Assembly (NCBI GenBank): GCA_025996865.1
Contig: BNTV01000152.1
Coordinates: 1-9,982, forward strand
Source: Bacteroidia bacterium
GTDB taxonomy: Bacteria; Bacteroidota; Bacteroidia; Bacteroidales; Azobacteroidaceae
DNA length: 9,982 bases
Direction: 5' to 3'
Position numbers and translations under genes: made by a program. The notes under the pieces are model-generated. The model was not told the origin of the DNA. It was given only the letters and a program-made list of their open reading frames with translations, and searched no databases. Shown in pieces: positions 1 to 6,657 of this stretch (the first letter of the stretch is position 1; the number at the start of each line of letters is the position of its first letter).

Positions 1-119
1 CCTTCCGCTTCGACGACCCGGGCAATTTCCGTAATATCCGTTACATTCGGAGATAATTTGACTATTAATAACTTACGATAAACTTTCCGGATTGCCCTCA
101 CGACTTCCGAAGCGGAAGG
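1..119 (-). pseudogene. pyrD: Inverted internal segment of pyrD between 11-bp inverted repeats
   Basis: Bases 1-11 (CCTTCCGCTTC) are the exact reverse complement of bases 109-119 (GAAGCGGAAGG). Read on the minus strand, the segment encodes typical PyrD sequence: [12 protein letters not shown], then [12 protein letters not shown], then [10 protein letters not shown]. When 1-119 is reverse-complemented in place, it becomes 39 codons plus two bases that join in frame to base 120, giving an uninterrupted reading frame into [12 protein letters not shown]. In the orientation shown, the plus strand meets a stop at 79-81. The inverted state is certain from the sequence. Whether it is a biological inversion or an assembly or read fold-back at a contig end cannot be told here. 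The window beginning exactly at the repeat boundary favours the artefact. Confidence 0.85.
1..119. repeat. 11-bp perfect inverted repeat pair (1-11 and 109-119)
   Basis: CCTTCCGCTTC at 1-11 and GAAGCGGAAGG at 109-119 are exact reverse complements 97 bp apart, and they bound the inverted pyrD segment. In the restored gene they encode the PSAS and EAEG stretches of PyrD, so they are part of native coding sequence and not an inserted element. Confidence 0.85.
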
Positions 120-477
120 CGCTGATTCCGTATCGCTCATCAATACTTTGCTTGGCATGGCCATTGATGCGGAAAAAAGACGGCCGGTATTATCGACAAT
201 AACCGGAGGATTATCGGGGCCTTGCGTAAAACCTATTGCTTTACGAATGGTTTGGCAGACCGCAAAAGCCGTGAAAATTCCTGTTATCGGATTGGGTGGA
301 ATAGCCAATTGGAAAGATGCAATTGAGTTTATATTGGCAGGGGCAACTGCTGTTCAAATAGGAACTTACAATTTTATTGATCCTGCCGTTTCGACTAAAA
401 TCGTTGATGGAATTGAGGATTATTTGAATCGACAGGGATTCAAATCAGTGCAGGAAATAATTGGGAATATGCAGTAA
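109..477 (+). CDS. pyrD: Dihydroorotate dehydrogenase, class 1B catalytic subunit (C-terminal part, 5' interrupted)
   Basis: This is the C-terminal part of the FMN flavoprotein that oxidises dihydroorotate to orotate in de novo pyrimidine synthesis; the class 1B form works with a PyrK electron-transfer subunit. Visible family motifs, in order, are [27 protein letters not shown] (FMN phosphate binding) and GATAVQIGT. The protein ends normally at the TAA at 475-477. The frame is open upstream only to a TAA at 79-81, because bases 1-119 are inverted relative to the gene (separate entry). The ATG at 148 falls inside a conserved motif and is not a real start. The active-site cysteine region lies outside the window. 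Family assignment is secure; the choice of class 1B over 1A rests on motif resemblance from memory. Confidence 0.9.
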   Translation, partial: EAEGADSVSLINTLLGMAIDAEKRRPVLSTITGGLSGPCVKPIALRMVWQTAKAVKIPVIGLGGIANWKDAIEFILAGATAVQIGTYNFIDPAVSTKIVDGIEDYLNRQGFKSVQEIIGNMQ

Positions 478-493
478 ATTTTTTCTTGGATTA

Positions 494-525
494 TTTGGAA
501 AAATATAAAGAATAACCTAATTTTG
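494..525 (+). promoter_or_regulatory. Bacteroidota-type promoter for the DUF5618-like gene
   Basis: TTTG at 494-497 is followed, after a 20-nt spacer, by TAATTTTG at 518-525. This fits the Bacteroidota primary-sigma consensus (TTTG near -33, TAnnTTTG near -7). Transcription would begin around 531-533, about 30 nt before the ATG at 564. Confidence 0.6.
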
Positions 526-563
526 CAAAATATAAAAATTAACTGTAATTTATTAATCATTTT

Positions 564-965
564 ATGTCAAAAATTCAAAACCATCCTATCAGAGAGGCGG
601 AGCGCTATCTGGAAAATGCCAGAACAATTCTTTCGGAAAAAGCCGGAAAAGAAGGCAGTTATTATATGGATCCAAAGTATGTGAAAATGGCCGGAAATAC
701 GGCTTGGAATGGAGTGCTTGTCGCATTGGAAGCCGTATTGAAAGTACGTGAAAATCTGAAAAAAGGGCAACGTCCCGATTTTAACGACTATGGAACAGCG
801 ATGGCTAAAAAAGACCGTAAAATGTGCACCCCTTTGCTTGCCGCTTACGAAAGTTTACACAAAACCTTGGGTTACGACGGAAATCCGAGTTATCGAATTG
901 TACAAGAAAGTTTAAGGCAAGGTAAAATCGTTATTGAGTGGGCAGGTAAGCATTATACCGATTAA
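564..965 (+). CDS. DUF5618-like small helical protein
   Basis: This 133-residue soluble protein has no signal peptide or membrane segment. It looks almost entirely alpha-helical: helix-prone stretches at residues 9-26 (EAERYLENARTIL), about 38-65 (AWNGVLVALEAVLKVRENL) and about 90-130. The overall look matches the Bacteroidota family DUF5618, recalled from memory. Its charged helical hairpins loosely recall HEPN-type folds, but I see no clear RxxxxH catalytic motif and claim no activity. It has its own upstream promoter and a short A/T-rich leader without a Shine-Dalgarno. Its stop codon overlaps the radA stop on the other strand, so the two genes converge with no spacer. The function is unknown. 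Confidence 0.8.
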   Translation: MSKIQNHPIREAERYLENARTILSEKAGKEGSYYMDPKYVKMAGNTAWNGVLVALEAVLKVRENLKKGQRPDFNDYGTAMAKKDRKMCTPLLAAYESLHKTLGYDGNPSYRIVQESLRQGKIVIEWAGKHYTD

Positions 966-2326
966 CCGAATAATTCCCGAAAAGCTTCTTCTACCTTCTT
1001 TATCGACACAATTTCGATGTTAGATGTGTTTTTATTTTTCAGATTATTCTGAGGAATCAGAATTTTCTTGAAACCCAATTTCTCTGCTTCCAAAATCCGT
1101 TGTTCAATGCGATTAACCGGACGGATTTCTCCTGAAAGTCCGACTTCGCCCGACATGCAAATTTCCCGTTCAATCGCAATATCAAGGCTGGAAGAGAGAA
1201 TCGCCGAAATCACCGACAAATCCATTGCAGGATCATTGACTCGCAATCCGCCTGCAATATTGAGGAAAACATCTTTCTGTATCAATTTGAATCCCGCTCT
1301 TTTTTCTAAAACGGCCAACAACATATTCATCCGGCGAATATCAAAACCGGTTGCGGAACGTTGGGGCGTTCCGTAAGCTGCTGTACTGACAAGCGCCTGT
1401 GTTTCAATCAAAAACGGACGAATTCCTTCTACCGCAGCTGCAATTGCTGCACCACTCAGACCTTCATGATTCTGAGTCAAAAGCAATTCCGAAGGATTGC
1501 TGACTTCCCGCAAACCATCCTGTCGCATTTCGTAAATACCTAATTCAGCGGTAGAACCAAAACGGTTTTTGATATTTCGCAAAATGCGATACATATAATG
1601 TTGATCGCCCTCGAATTGCAAAACGGTATCTACAATGTGTTCCAACACTTTGGGTCCCGCAATGCTGCCTTCCTTATTAATATGGCCGATGAGTAGGATA
1701 GGGGTGCTTGTTTCTTTAGCAAATTTCAACAGGGAAGCTGCCGACTCCCGGACTTGGGTAACACTTCCCGGACTTGATTCAACCCGTTCTGTATAAACTG
1801 TTTGTATTGAATCTACAATCAATAAATCAGGTTTTAAGTTGTTAATATTTGTAAAAATCTGTTCCAGATTGGTTTCGCAAAGGATATAAAGGTTTTCATG
1901 CTCTGTTCCAAGGCGATCCGCACGAAGTTTCAGTTGTCGTGCGCTTTCTTCACCGGAAACATAAAGCGTTTTGTAATTCTTTAATTTTAAGACCGTTTGC
2001 AGTACCAAAGTCGATTTTCCGATACCCGGTTCTCCGCCAATCAAAACCATTGATCCGGGAACAAGTCCGCCACCCAGGACACGATTCAATTCGCCGTCGC
2101 TTAAATCCATACGGATTTCTCCGCCGGTATCAATTTGTCGAAGTAAAATCGGTTTTGCTTTCTGAGTATCATAATTGCTTAATCCTGAAACTTGTCGCTC
2201 GGAATTTTTTGTAGATATAACTTCTTCGACATAAGTATTCCATTCACCACAAACAGGGCATTTGCCAAGCCATTTAGGGGAGTCGTTACCACATTGGGAA
2301 CATACGAAAACAGTCTTTTTTGCCAT
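962..2326 (-). CDS. radA: DNA recombination/repair ATPase RadA (Sms)
   Basis: RadA is a RecA-like ATPase and DNA helicase that drives branch migration during homologous recombination and repair. The 454-residue length is normal for the family. An N-terminal four-cysteine zinc finger (C9, C12, C23, C26; CxxC...CxxC) is followed by Walker A GGEPGIGKST (97-106), Walker B LLIVDS ending near D172, and the RadA signature KNRFG (253-257). The C-terminal part (about 275-454) is the Lon-protease-like domain seen in all RadA proteins, including a GGLRVNDPAMDLS segment. The ATG at 2324-2326 is chosen because it places the zinc finger eight residues in, as in homologues. It is divergent from the patatin gene and convergent with the DUF5618-like gene. 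It appears intact and is a core gene. Confidence 0.97.
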   Translation of the reverse strand: MAKKTVFVCSQCGNDSPKWLGKCPVCGEWNTYVEEVISTKNSERQVSGLSNYDTQKAKPILLRQIDTGGEIRMDLSDGELNRVLGGGLVPGSMVLIGGEPGIGKSTLVLQTVLKLKNYKTLYVSGEESARQLKLRADRLGTEHENLYILCETNLEQIFTNINNLKPDLLIVDSIQTVYTERVESSPGSVTQVRESAASLLKFAKETSTPILLIGHINKEGSIAGPKVLEHIVDTVLQFEGDQHYMYRILRNIKNRFGSTAELGIYEMRQDGLREVSNPSELLLTQNHEGLSGAAIAAAVEGIRPFLIETQALVSTAAYGTPQRSATGFDIRRMNMLLAVLEKRAGFKLIQKDVFLNIAGGLRVNDPAMDLSVISAILSSSLDIAIEREICMSGEVGLSGEIRPVNRIEQRILEAEKLGFKKILIPQNNLKNKNTSNIEIVSIKKVEEAFRELFG

Positions 2327-2381
2327 AATCAGAATATTCTATTTAACATAATAGTAATTATATTCATTTTTTGTATTACTG

Positions 2382-2413
2382 CGTCATTGCGAAAGCGATA
2401 GCTTGAAGCAATC
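2382..2413. repeat. REP-like palindromic element in the radA/patatin spacer
   Basis: The sequence runs CGTCATTGCGAAAG then CGATAGCTTGAAGCAATC. It has an outer stem ATTGC (2386-2390) with GCAAT (2408-2412) and an inner stem AAGC-GATA-GCTT. The pattern GTCATTGCGA...GAAGCAATC closely resembles a dispersed intergenic palindrome that I recall from many bacterial genomes. It is more GC-rich than the surrounding AT-rich spacer. It would lie in the radA 5' leader. Its dispersed status cannot be tested in this window because only one copy is present. Confidence 0.5.
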
Positions 2414-2429
2414 CAAAAGTTTTATAAAA

Positions 2430-2437
2430 CAAAGATA
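2430..2437 (-). promoter_or_regulatory. Possible -7 element for radA
   Basis: CAAAGATA on the plus strand reads TATCTTTG on the minus strand, matching TAnnTTTG. Transcription would start near 2424, giving a leader of about 100 nt that contains the REP-like palindrome. No TTG is found at the expected -33 distance, so the call is tentative. Confidence 0.35.
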
Positions 2438-2459
2438 CAATTTTATAAATAAAAATTCT

Positions 2460-2478
2460 TACTTTTGTTGTAAATTTG
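2460..2478 (+). promoter_or_regulatory. Possible overlapping -7 elements for the patatin gene
   Basis: TACTTTTG (2460-2467) and TAAATTTG (2471-2478) both fit TAnnTTTG and lie directly before the ATG at 2486. The first would give a leader of roughly 12 nt and the second an almost leaderless mRNA. No convincing -33 TTTG is visible for either. Confidence 0.4.
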
Positions 2479-2485
2479 AAAAATT

Positions 2486-4777
2486 ATGTGCAGAATACGT
2501 TTTTTTATTTTAATAATTTTATTGGCGTTATTTGAATCGGCTTATTCCCAGAAAGTCGGTTTGGTATTAAGTGGCGGCGGCGCCAAAGGCGCTGTCCACA
2601 TTGGAATTATTAAAGCATTGGAAGATAATGATATTCCTATTGATTACATAACAGGAACTTCCATTGGCGCCATCGTAGGAAGTTTATATGCTTCGGGCTA
2701 TTCTCCGGATGAAATACTTGATTTATTTTTGTCGGAAAATTTTTATTATTGGCAAACCGGCAAAGTTGAAGAAGAATATCAATATTATTTCAGGAAAAGT
2801 CCGGATAAGCCTGATTTTGTAAAATTTATGGTTCCTCTTGATTCTCTTAAAATTAGCCAGTCGATTTTGCCCAACAATCTGGTTAATCCGATTCAAATGA
2901 ATCAAGCGTTTATGCAACTGTATGCGCAAGCAAACGCCCAATGTGGCGGTGATTTTAACAATCTTTTCGTACCTTTTTTGTGTGTGGCTTCCGATGTTTT
3001 TCACAAAGAACCTGTTTTTTTCAGAAATGGAGATTTGGGCGATGCCGTAAGGGCTTCCATGACTTTTCCCTTGGTATTCAAGCCGATATACATGGATAGT
3101 GTACCGCTTTTTGATGGAGGCATTTACGATAATTTTCCGGTGAATCCGATGAAACAGACATTTCATCCTGATTTTATTATCGGCTCAATCGTTACCGGGA
3201 AAAAAGCCAAATCAATGGCGGAAATGAATTTGTACGACCTGTTGGAAAATATGGTTATGCAAAGACCTTATTACAGAATCAGTCCGGACGAAGGAGTGAT
3301 TCTGGATTTTACGTTGGACGATATTAATTTACTGGATTTCTACAAATCCCAAACACTTTTCGATATGGGTTATGAGGCTGCTTCAAAAATGGCCGATTCC
3401 ATTAAAATGAAAATCAATCGAAGAATGTCTTCGGCGGAACTCCAACAAAAAAGAAACGACTATAAAGCCAAGCTTCCTTCATTGATTTTCAATAAGATAT
3501 ACATTTCGGGAATGAATGAGGAACAAGAATCATATATCGAAAGTCAAATTCGTCGCGATTATAATGATAATTTTACGATTGAAGATTTTAAGAAATCCTA
3601 TTTCCGTTTGCTGTCCAATCCCAAAATAAAGGAAATAATACCACATGCCGTTTGGAATTCGGAGTCAAAAACTTTCGATTTATATTTGGATATACAAATC
3701 AAAAATGAAATTATGATTGCTTTTGGAGGTAATGTTTCTTCAATGAGTGCCAACCAGTTATATTTGGGATTGGGATATCAGAGCTTGACGAGTTTTTCCT
3801 CCAGCCTTAATTTGGATATGCAGGTAGGAAATACTTATAATGGCGTATCTTTAACAGGAAAAATAGAATTACAGGGAACCATTCCACTCGATATTACGGG
3901 ACAAATTGTCCATAACTACAGAAAATATTATGAAAGTGAAAAACTTTTCATAGATACGGATGTATCCACGTTTATCCATCAATACGAAACGTATGGAAAA
4001 TTGGGCTTGGGGCTTCCTTTTGTTAATAAAGCGAGAATGGATTTTGTATCAGGATATGGAATTTTGGAAGACAGGTATTATCAAGACAAAGTTTATACTG
4101 AAAACAAATTCGATAAAAGCACTTACAAGTTGTTTTCTTTCGGCATTTTTTACAGGAAAAATTCACAGGATGCTAAACAATATCCTATATATGGACACGA
4201 TCATCATGTTTTTGCCCAATATATATCCGGAAGAGAAACTTATACACCGGCAAAAGGGACCCAACTTCAACCCAAAGAAAGCCCCTATCAGTCATGGATT
4301 CAGTTAGATGCATCTTTATATAATTTACACACAATAAATTCAAAATTTAATTGGGGATATAAGCTTCAAGGAGTTGTGTCAAGTAAGAATTTCCTGAATA
4401 ACTATACGGCATCGGTGCTCCAAGCTCCGGCCTACACCCCTACCCTACACAGTCAAATTGTTTTTAACGAAGCATTTAGGGCTAATCAGTTTCTGGCCGG
4501 CGGAATCGTTCCGATATGGAAAATAAATAACACCATCCACGCACGCGGTGATTTTCATGGATTTTTCCCCATTTATCCTTTAAGAAATAAGGATAAAAAA
4601 GCCTCTAACGGTGGTTTATTTACTCATCCGGCGTATTTGGGCGAAATAAGTCTGGTAGCGCAATTACCGTTTATGTCGATCGGTTTATTCGCAAATCATT
4701 ACAGTTTCCCGAGAAATAACTGGAATTTCGGATTGAATATCGGCTACTTAATTTTTAGTCCAAAATTTATTCCATAA
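2486..4777 (+). CDS. Secreted patatin-like phospholipase fused to an Omp85-type outer-membrane barrel
   Basis: This 763-residue protein starts with a signal peptide (hydrophobic residues about 6-16, probable cleavage after AYS, residue 21). The patatin domain follows immediately: oxyanion loop SGGGAKG (29-35), nucleophile elbow GTSIG with Ser59, and the second half of the Ser-Asp dyad in DGG with Asp210. Residues about 331-402 look like a single POTRA-type domain. The remainder to 763 alternates aromatic and polar strands as in an outer-membrane beta barrel of the bacterial surface antigen (Omp85) family. This order matches the PlpD-like type Vd (patatin autotransporter) architecture. The protein probably hydrolyses phospholipid acyl esters at or outside the outer membrane; substrate and physiological role are not evident. 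It stands alone, with a tRNA downstream. Confidence 0.92.
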   Translation: MCRIRFFILIILLALFESAYSQKVGLVLSGGGAKGAVHIGIIKALEDNDIPIDYITGTSIGAIVGSLYASGYSPDEILDLFLSENFYYWQTGKVEEEYQYYFRKSPDKPDFVKFMVPLDSLKISQSILPNNLVNPIQMNQAFMQLYAQANAQCGGDFNNLFVPFLCVASDVFHKEPVFFRNGDLGDAVRASMTFPLVFKPIYMDSVPLFDGGIYDNFPVNPMKQTFHPDFIIGSIVTGKKAKSMAEMNLYDLLENMVMQRPYYRISPDEGVILDFTLDDINLLDFYKSQTLFDMGYEAASKMADSIKMKINRRMSSAELQQKRNDYKAKLPSLIFNKIYISGMNEEQESYIESQIRRDYNDNFTIEDFKKSYFRLLSNPKIKEIIPHAVWNSESKTFDLYLDIQIKNEIMIAFGGNVSSMSANQLYLGLGYQSLTSFSSSLNLDMQVGNTYNGVSLTGKIELQGTIPLDITGQIVHNYRKYYESEKLFIDTDVSTFIHQYETYGKLGLGLPFVNKARMDFVSGYGILEDRYYQDKVYTENKFDKSTYKLFSFGIFYRKNSQDAKQYPIYGHDHHVFAQYISGRETYTPAKGTQLQPKESPYQSWIQLDASLYNLHTINSKFNWGYKLQGVVSSKNFLNNYTASVLQAPAYTPTLHSQIVFNEAFRANQFLAGGIVPIWKINNTIHARGDFHGFFPIYPLRNKDKKASNGGLFTHPAYLGEISLVAQLPFMSIGLFANHYSFPRNNWNFGLNIGYLIFSPKFIP

Positions 4778-4791
4778 AACCGGTTAAAATA

Positions 4792-4823
4792 TTTGGCGGA
4801 TTCAAAAAAATGCGCTACATTTG
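4792..4823 (+). promoter_or_regulatory. Canonical Bacteroidota promoter for tRNA-Arg
   Basis: TTTG at 4792-4795, a 20-nt spacer, then TACATTTG at 4816-4823 is a near-perfect match to the phylum's housekeeping promoter. Transcription would begin around 4830, about 25 nt before the mature tRNA. It serves as an internal standard for the other promoter calls here. Confidence 0.75.
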
Positions 4824-4853
4824 CACCCGCAATAGGGAAATAAATAAGTAAAT

Positions 4854-4927
4854 GGCCCCGTGGCTCAACTGAATAGAGCATCTGACTACGGATCAGAAGG
4901 TTACAGGTTTGAATCCTGTCGGGGTCA
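4854..4927 (+). tRNA. tRNA-Arg (anticodon ACG)
   Basis: A complete 74-nt cloverleaf is visible. The acceptor stem GGCCCCG pairs with CGGGGTC with one G-U pair, and A is the discriminator. The D stem is GCTC/GAGC. The anticodon stem TCTGA/TCAGA encloses the loop CTACGGA, giving anticodon ACG (Arg, CGN codons, normally deaminated to ICG). The T stem is ACAGG/CCTGT. The 3' CCA is not encoded, because CAAAA follows the discriminator. The tRNA has its own promoter and terminator. A site-specific recombinase starts 183 bp downstream, so its 3' end is a candidate integration site, although no duplicate of that end is present in the window. Confidence 0.96.
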
Positions 4928-4951
4928 CAAAAAATTGAAGCAAAATAAAGT

Positions 4952-4990
4952 AAAATCCTGATTTTCAATGAAATCAGGATTTTTGCTTTT
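4952..4990 (+). terminator. Rho-independent terminator after tRNA-Arg
   Basis: A perfect 13-bp stem (AAAATCCTGATTT at 4952-4964 with AAATCAGGATTTT at 4971-4983) closes a 6-nt loop and runs into a T-rich tail (TTTTGCTTTT). It ends the tRNA transcript and insulates the recombinase gene downstream. Confidence 0.85.
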
Positions 4991-5110
4991 AAAGTCCCCC
5001 ACCCTTTTCAGTACATTTTGAAGCATTAAGCTTTGGAAAAAAACTTGCCTTATTTTTCTTTCCATTATAAGTAGCGTTACAAGAAAATATTATTCTATAT
5101 AAAACAAACT

Positions 5111-6307
5111 ATGACAACATCCATAAAATTAAAATTCAGAAATTCAACTATCAAAAACAAAGAAGGTGTATTGTATTTTCAATTGATACGCAATCGAAAA
5201 ATCAAATTAATCACTACCAGATTTCGGCTCTATGCTTCGGAGTGGAATGCTCAATACACATCTGTTAAATTAAACGATGCTGATATTGAAAGACAAAATT
5301 ATTTGCAATCCATTAAAACCGGATTAAGAGAAGAAATCAAACAAATCCGGGAATTGGTCGAAATGCTCAACAAAAAAGGCGATTATACATTAGATGAGTT
5401 AACGGATTACTATATCAATCGTTCTTTCAATGGAAATCTTTTTCCTTTTGTTGAGTACCAGATTAAGAACATGAATGTCAAAAATCGCAAAAAAACAGCT
5501 TCTATTTATGCTACAGCCAAACGAAGTTTTTCCCGTTTCCGTATCGGGCAAGATATTGCAATAGATAAAATTGACAATGAGTTATTGCTATGTTACGAAG
5601 CTTACTTGAAAAATACCGGAATGATAAAGAATAGCATTTCTTGTTATATGCGTGCATTAAGAGCAATTTATAATCAGGCAGTTAAAAAGGGATTAACCAC
5701 ACAGAAACATCCTTTCCGGGAAATTTACACAGGGGTTGATAAAACCATTAAACGAGCGGTAAATGAAAAAATAATTATTCAGTTGAAAAACAGGGGTTTT
5801 TCCGGTCAAAAGGAATTGGAATTGGCAAGGGACATGTTTATGTTTAGTTTTTATATGCGGGGAATGTCGTTTGTTGATATGGCAAATCTACAGCAAATCA
5901 ATATAAAAAATGGATATATCACTTATTCTCGCAGTAAAACGAAACAGAACCTGACAGTCAAGATAGAAAAATGTATGAAAGAAATCATTGACTGTTACAA
6001 GGAACAGACAGTAGATAATTATCTGTTACCGATTTACAACAAGGAGAATTACAATCATATCAGCCATTTAAGGACATATAACAAACGTCTGAAACGCATA
6101 TCCAAACTATTGGAATTGGAAAAATCCTTGAGTTCGTATGTTGCACGACATTCTTGGGCGACTTTGGCGCATCACAAAGGCGTTTCAATAGAAATTATCA
6201 GCGAGAGTATGGGACATGAAAATGAAAACACTACCCGAATATATCTGACTTCTTTAGACCAATCCATTATTGATAAAGCCAATGCGGAAATTATTGCTTT
6301 AAAATGA
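5111..6307 (+). CDS. Tyrosine site-specific recombinase, Bacteroides integrase/invertase type
   Basis: This is a DNA strand-exchange enzyme of the phage-integrase family, 398 residues. The N-terminal part (about 1-85) resembles the Bacteroides arm-type DNA-binding domain, about 100-205 the SAM-like core-binding domain, and about 215-398 the catalytic domain. Catalytic positions seen are Arg250 (YMRGMS), a beta-hairpin Lys near 276, Arg346-His347 (YVARHSWA), His369 (MGHENENTT) and nucleophile Tyr378 (RIYL). The usual box II HxxR has Tyr343 in place of His; as I recall, this is common in this Bacteroidota subfamily. The protein strongly resembles recombinases beside invertible promoters in Bacteroides. 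A left inverted repeat starts five bases after its stop. The nearby tRNA means an ICE or island integrase is the main alternative. It appears intact, and no strong promoter is seen. Confidence 0.93.
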   Translation: MTTSIKLKFRNSTIKNKEGVLYFQLIRNRKIKLITTRFRLYASEWNAQYTSVKLNDADIERQNYLQSIKTGLREEIKQIRELVEMLNKKGDYTLDELTDYYINRSFNGNLFPFVEYQIKNMNVKNRKKTASIYATAKRSFSRFRIGQDIAIDKIDNELLLCYEAYLKNTGMIKNSISCYMRALRAIYNQAVKKGLTTQKHPFREIYTGVDKTIKRAVNEKIIIQLKNRGFSGQKELELARDMFMFSFYMRGMSFVDMANLQQINIKNGYITYSRSKTKQNLTVKIEKCMKEIIDCYKEQTVDNYLLPIYNKENYNHISHLRTYNKRLKRISKLLELEKSLSSYVARHSWATLAHHKGVSIEIISESMGHENENTTRIYLTSLDQSIIDKANAEIIALK

Positions 6308-6311
6308 AAAG

Positions 6312-6342
6312 ACCACTTCTTGTTTAGAGGTGGTACTATAAT
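6312..6342 (+). repeat. Left inverted repeat (IRL) of the putative invertible segment
   Basis: Positions 6316-6337 (22 bp, beginning CTTCTTGTTTAG and ending GAGGTGGTACT) recur exactly in reverse complement at 6663-6684. Allowing two mismatches, the match spans 31 bp (6312-6342 with 6658-6688). IRL also folds on itself: ACCACTTCT (6312-6320), loop TGTTT, AGAGGTGGT (6326-6334), with one G-U pair. It could therefore double as a weak transcription stop for the recombinase gene, although no T-tract follows. Confidence 0.9.
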
Positions 6343-6614
6343 ATCAAAAATCAATAACTATCTTATTATAAATAAAATACAGATAATAATTTCTTTATTT
6401 TTTCATATTTATTAACATGTTTTTAAAATTAATTATCAAGAATCGACAATCAAAATGCCAATTCCTCAAAAATAAGTCACTTAAAAACTATCTATCAGTT
6501 TTTCTATACTTTATTTTAAAACAACCATTAAAACAGATTAATACACAAATAATTAAGAAAATATTTCATGGATAAAATTTGTTTTTGTTAAAAAAATATC
6601 AAATCCGTCATGTC

Positions 6615-6641
6615 TTGACAATAAAAATTTTAGTATATTTG
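6615..6641 (+). promoter_or_regulatory. Predicted ter operon promoter inside the inverted-repeat segment
   Basis: TATATTTG (6634-6641) fits TAnnTTTG exactly, and TTGACA (6615-6620) lies upstream. The gap from TTG to the -7 box is 16 nt, somewhat shorter than the 20 nt of the tRNA promoter in this window. Predicted transcription start is near 6648, leaving a leader of about 200 nt that includes IRR. Confidence 0.5.
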
Positions 6642-6657
6642 TAGTCTGATGTTTTCC

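Noticed and set aside
148..477. ATG at 148 as the start of an independent 109-residue gene
   Set aside because: The ATG lies inside the conserved PyrD motif [11 protein letters not shown] and homology continues upstream to 109. The open frame is a broken pyrD, not a separate gene.
1068..2401. Plus-strand frames of 60-102 codons antisense to radA
   Set aside because: They mirror a clearly conserved radA on the minus strand and encode low-complexity, Ser/Arg/Phe-rich peptides with no family resemblance.
2723..3166. 147-residue minus-strand frame within the patatin gene
   Set aside because: It overlaps the catalytic domain of a strongly supported gene and shows only antisense-type composition.
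4744..4968. 74-residue minus-strand frame across tRNA-Arg, containing DRIQTCNLLIRSQMLYSVEPRG
   Set aside because: This peptide is the antisense reading of a tRNA cloverleaf, a well-known spurious gene prediction. The tRNA explains the sequence fully.
6312..6340. IRL as a rho-independent terminator only
   Set aside because: The hairpin has no T-tract, and its exact inverted copy 325 bp away is not explained by termination.
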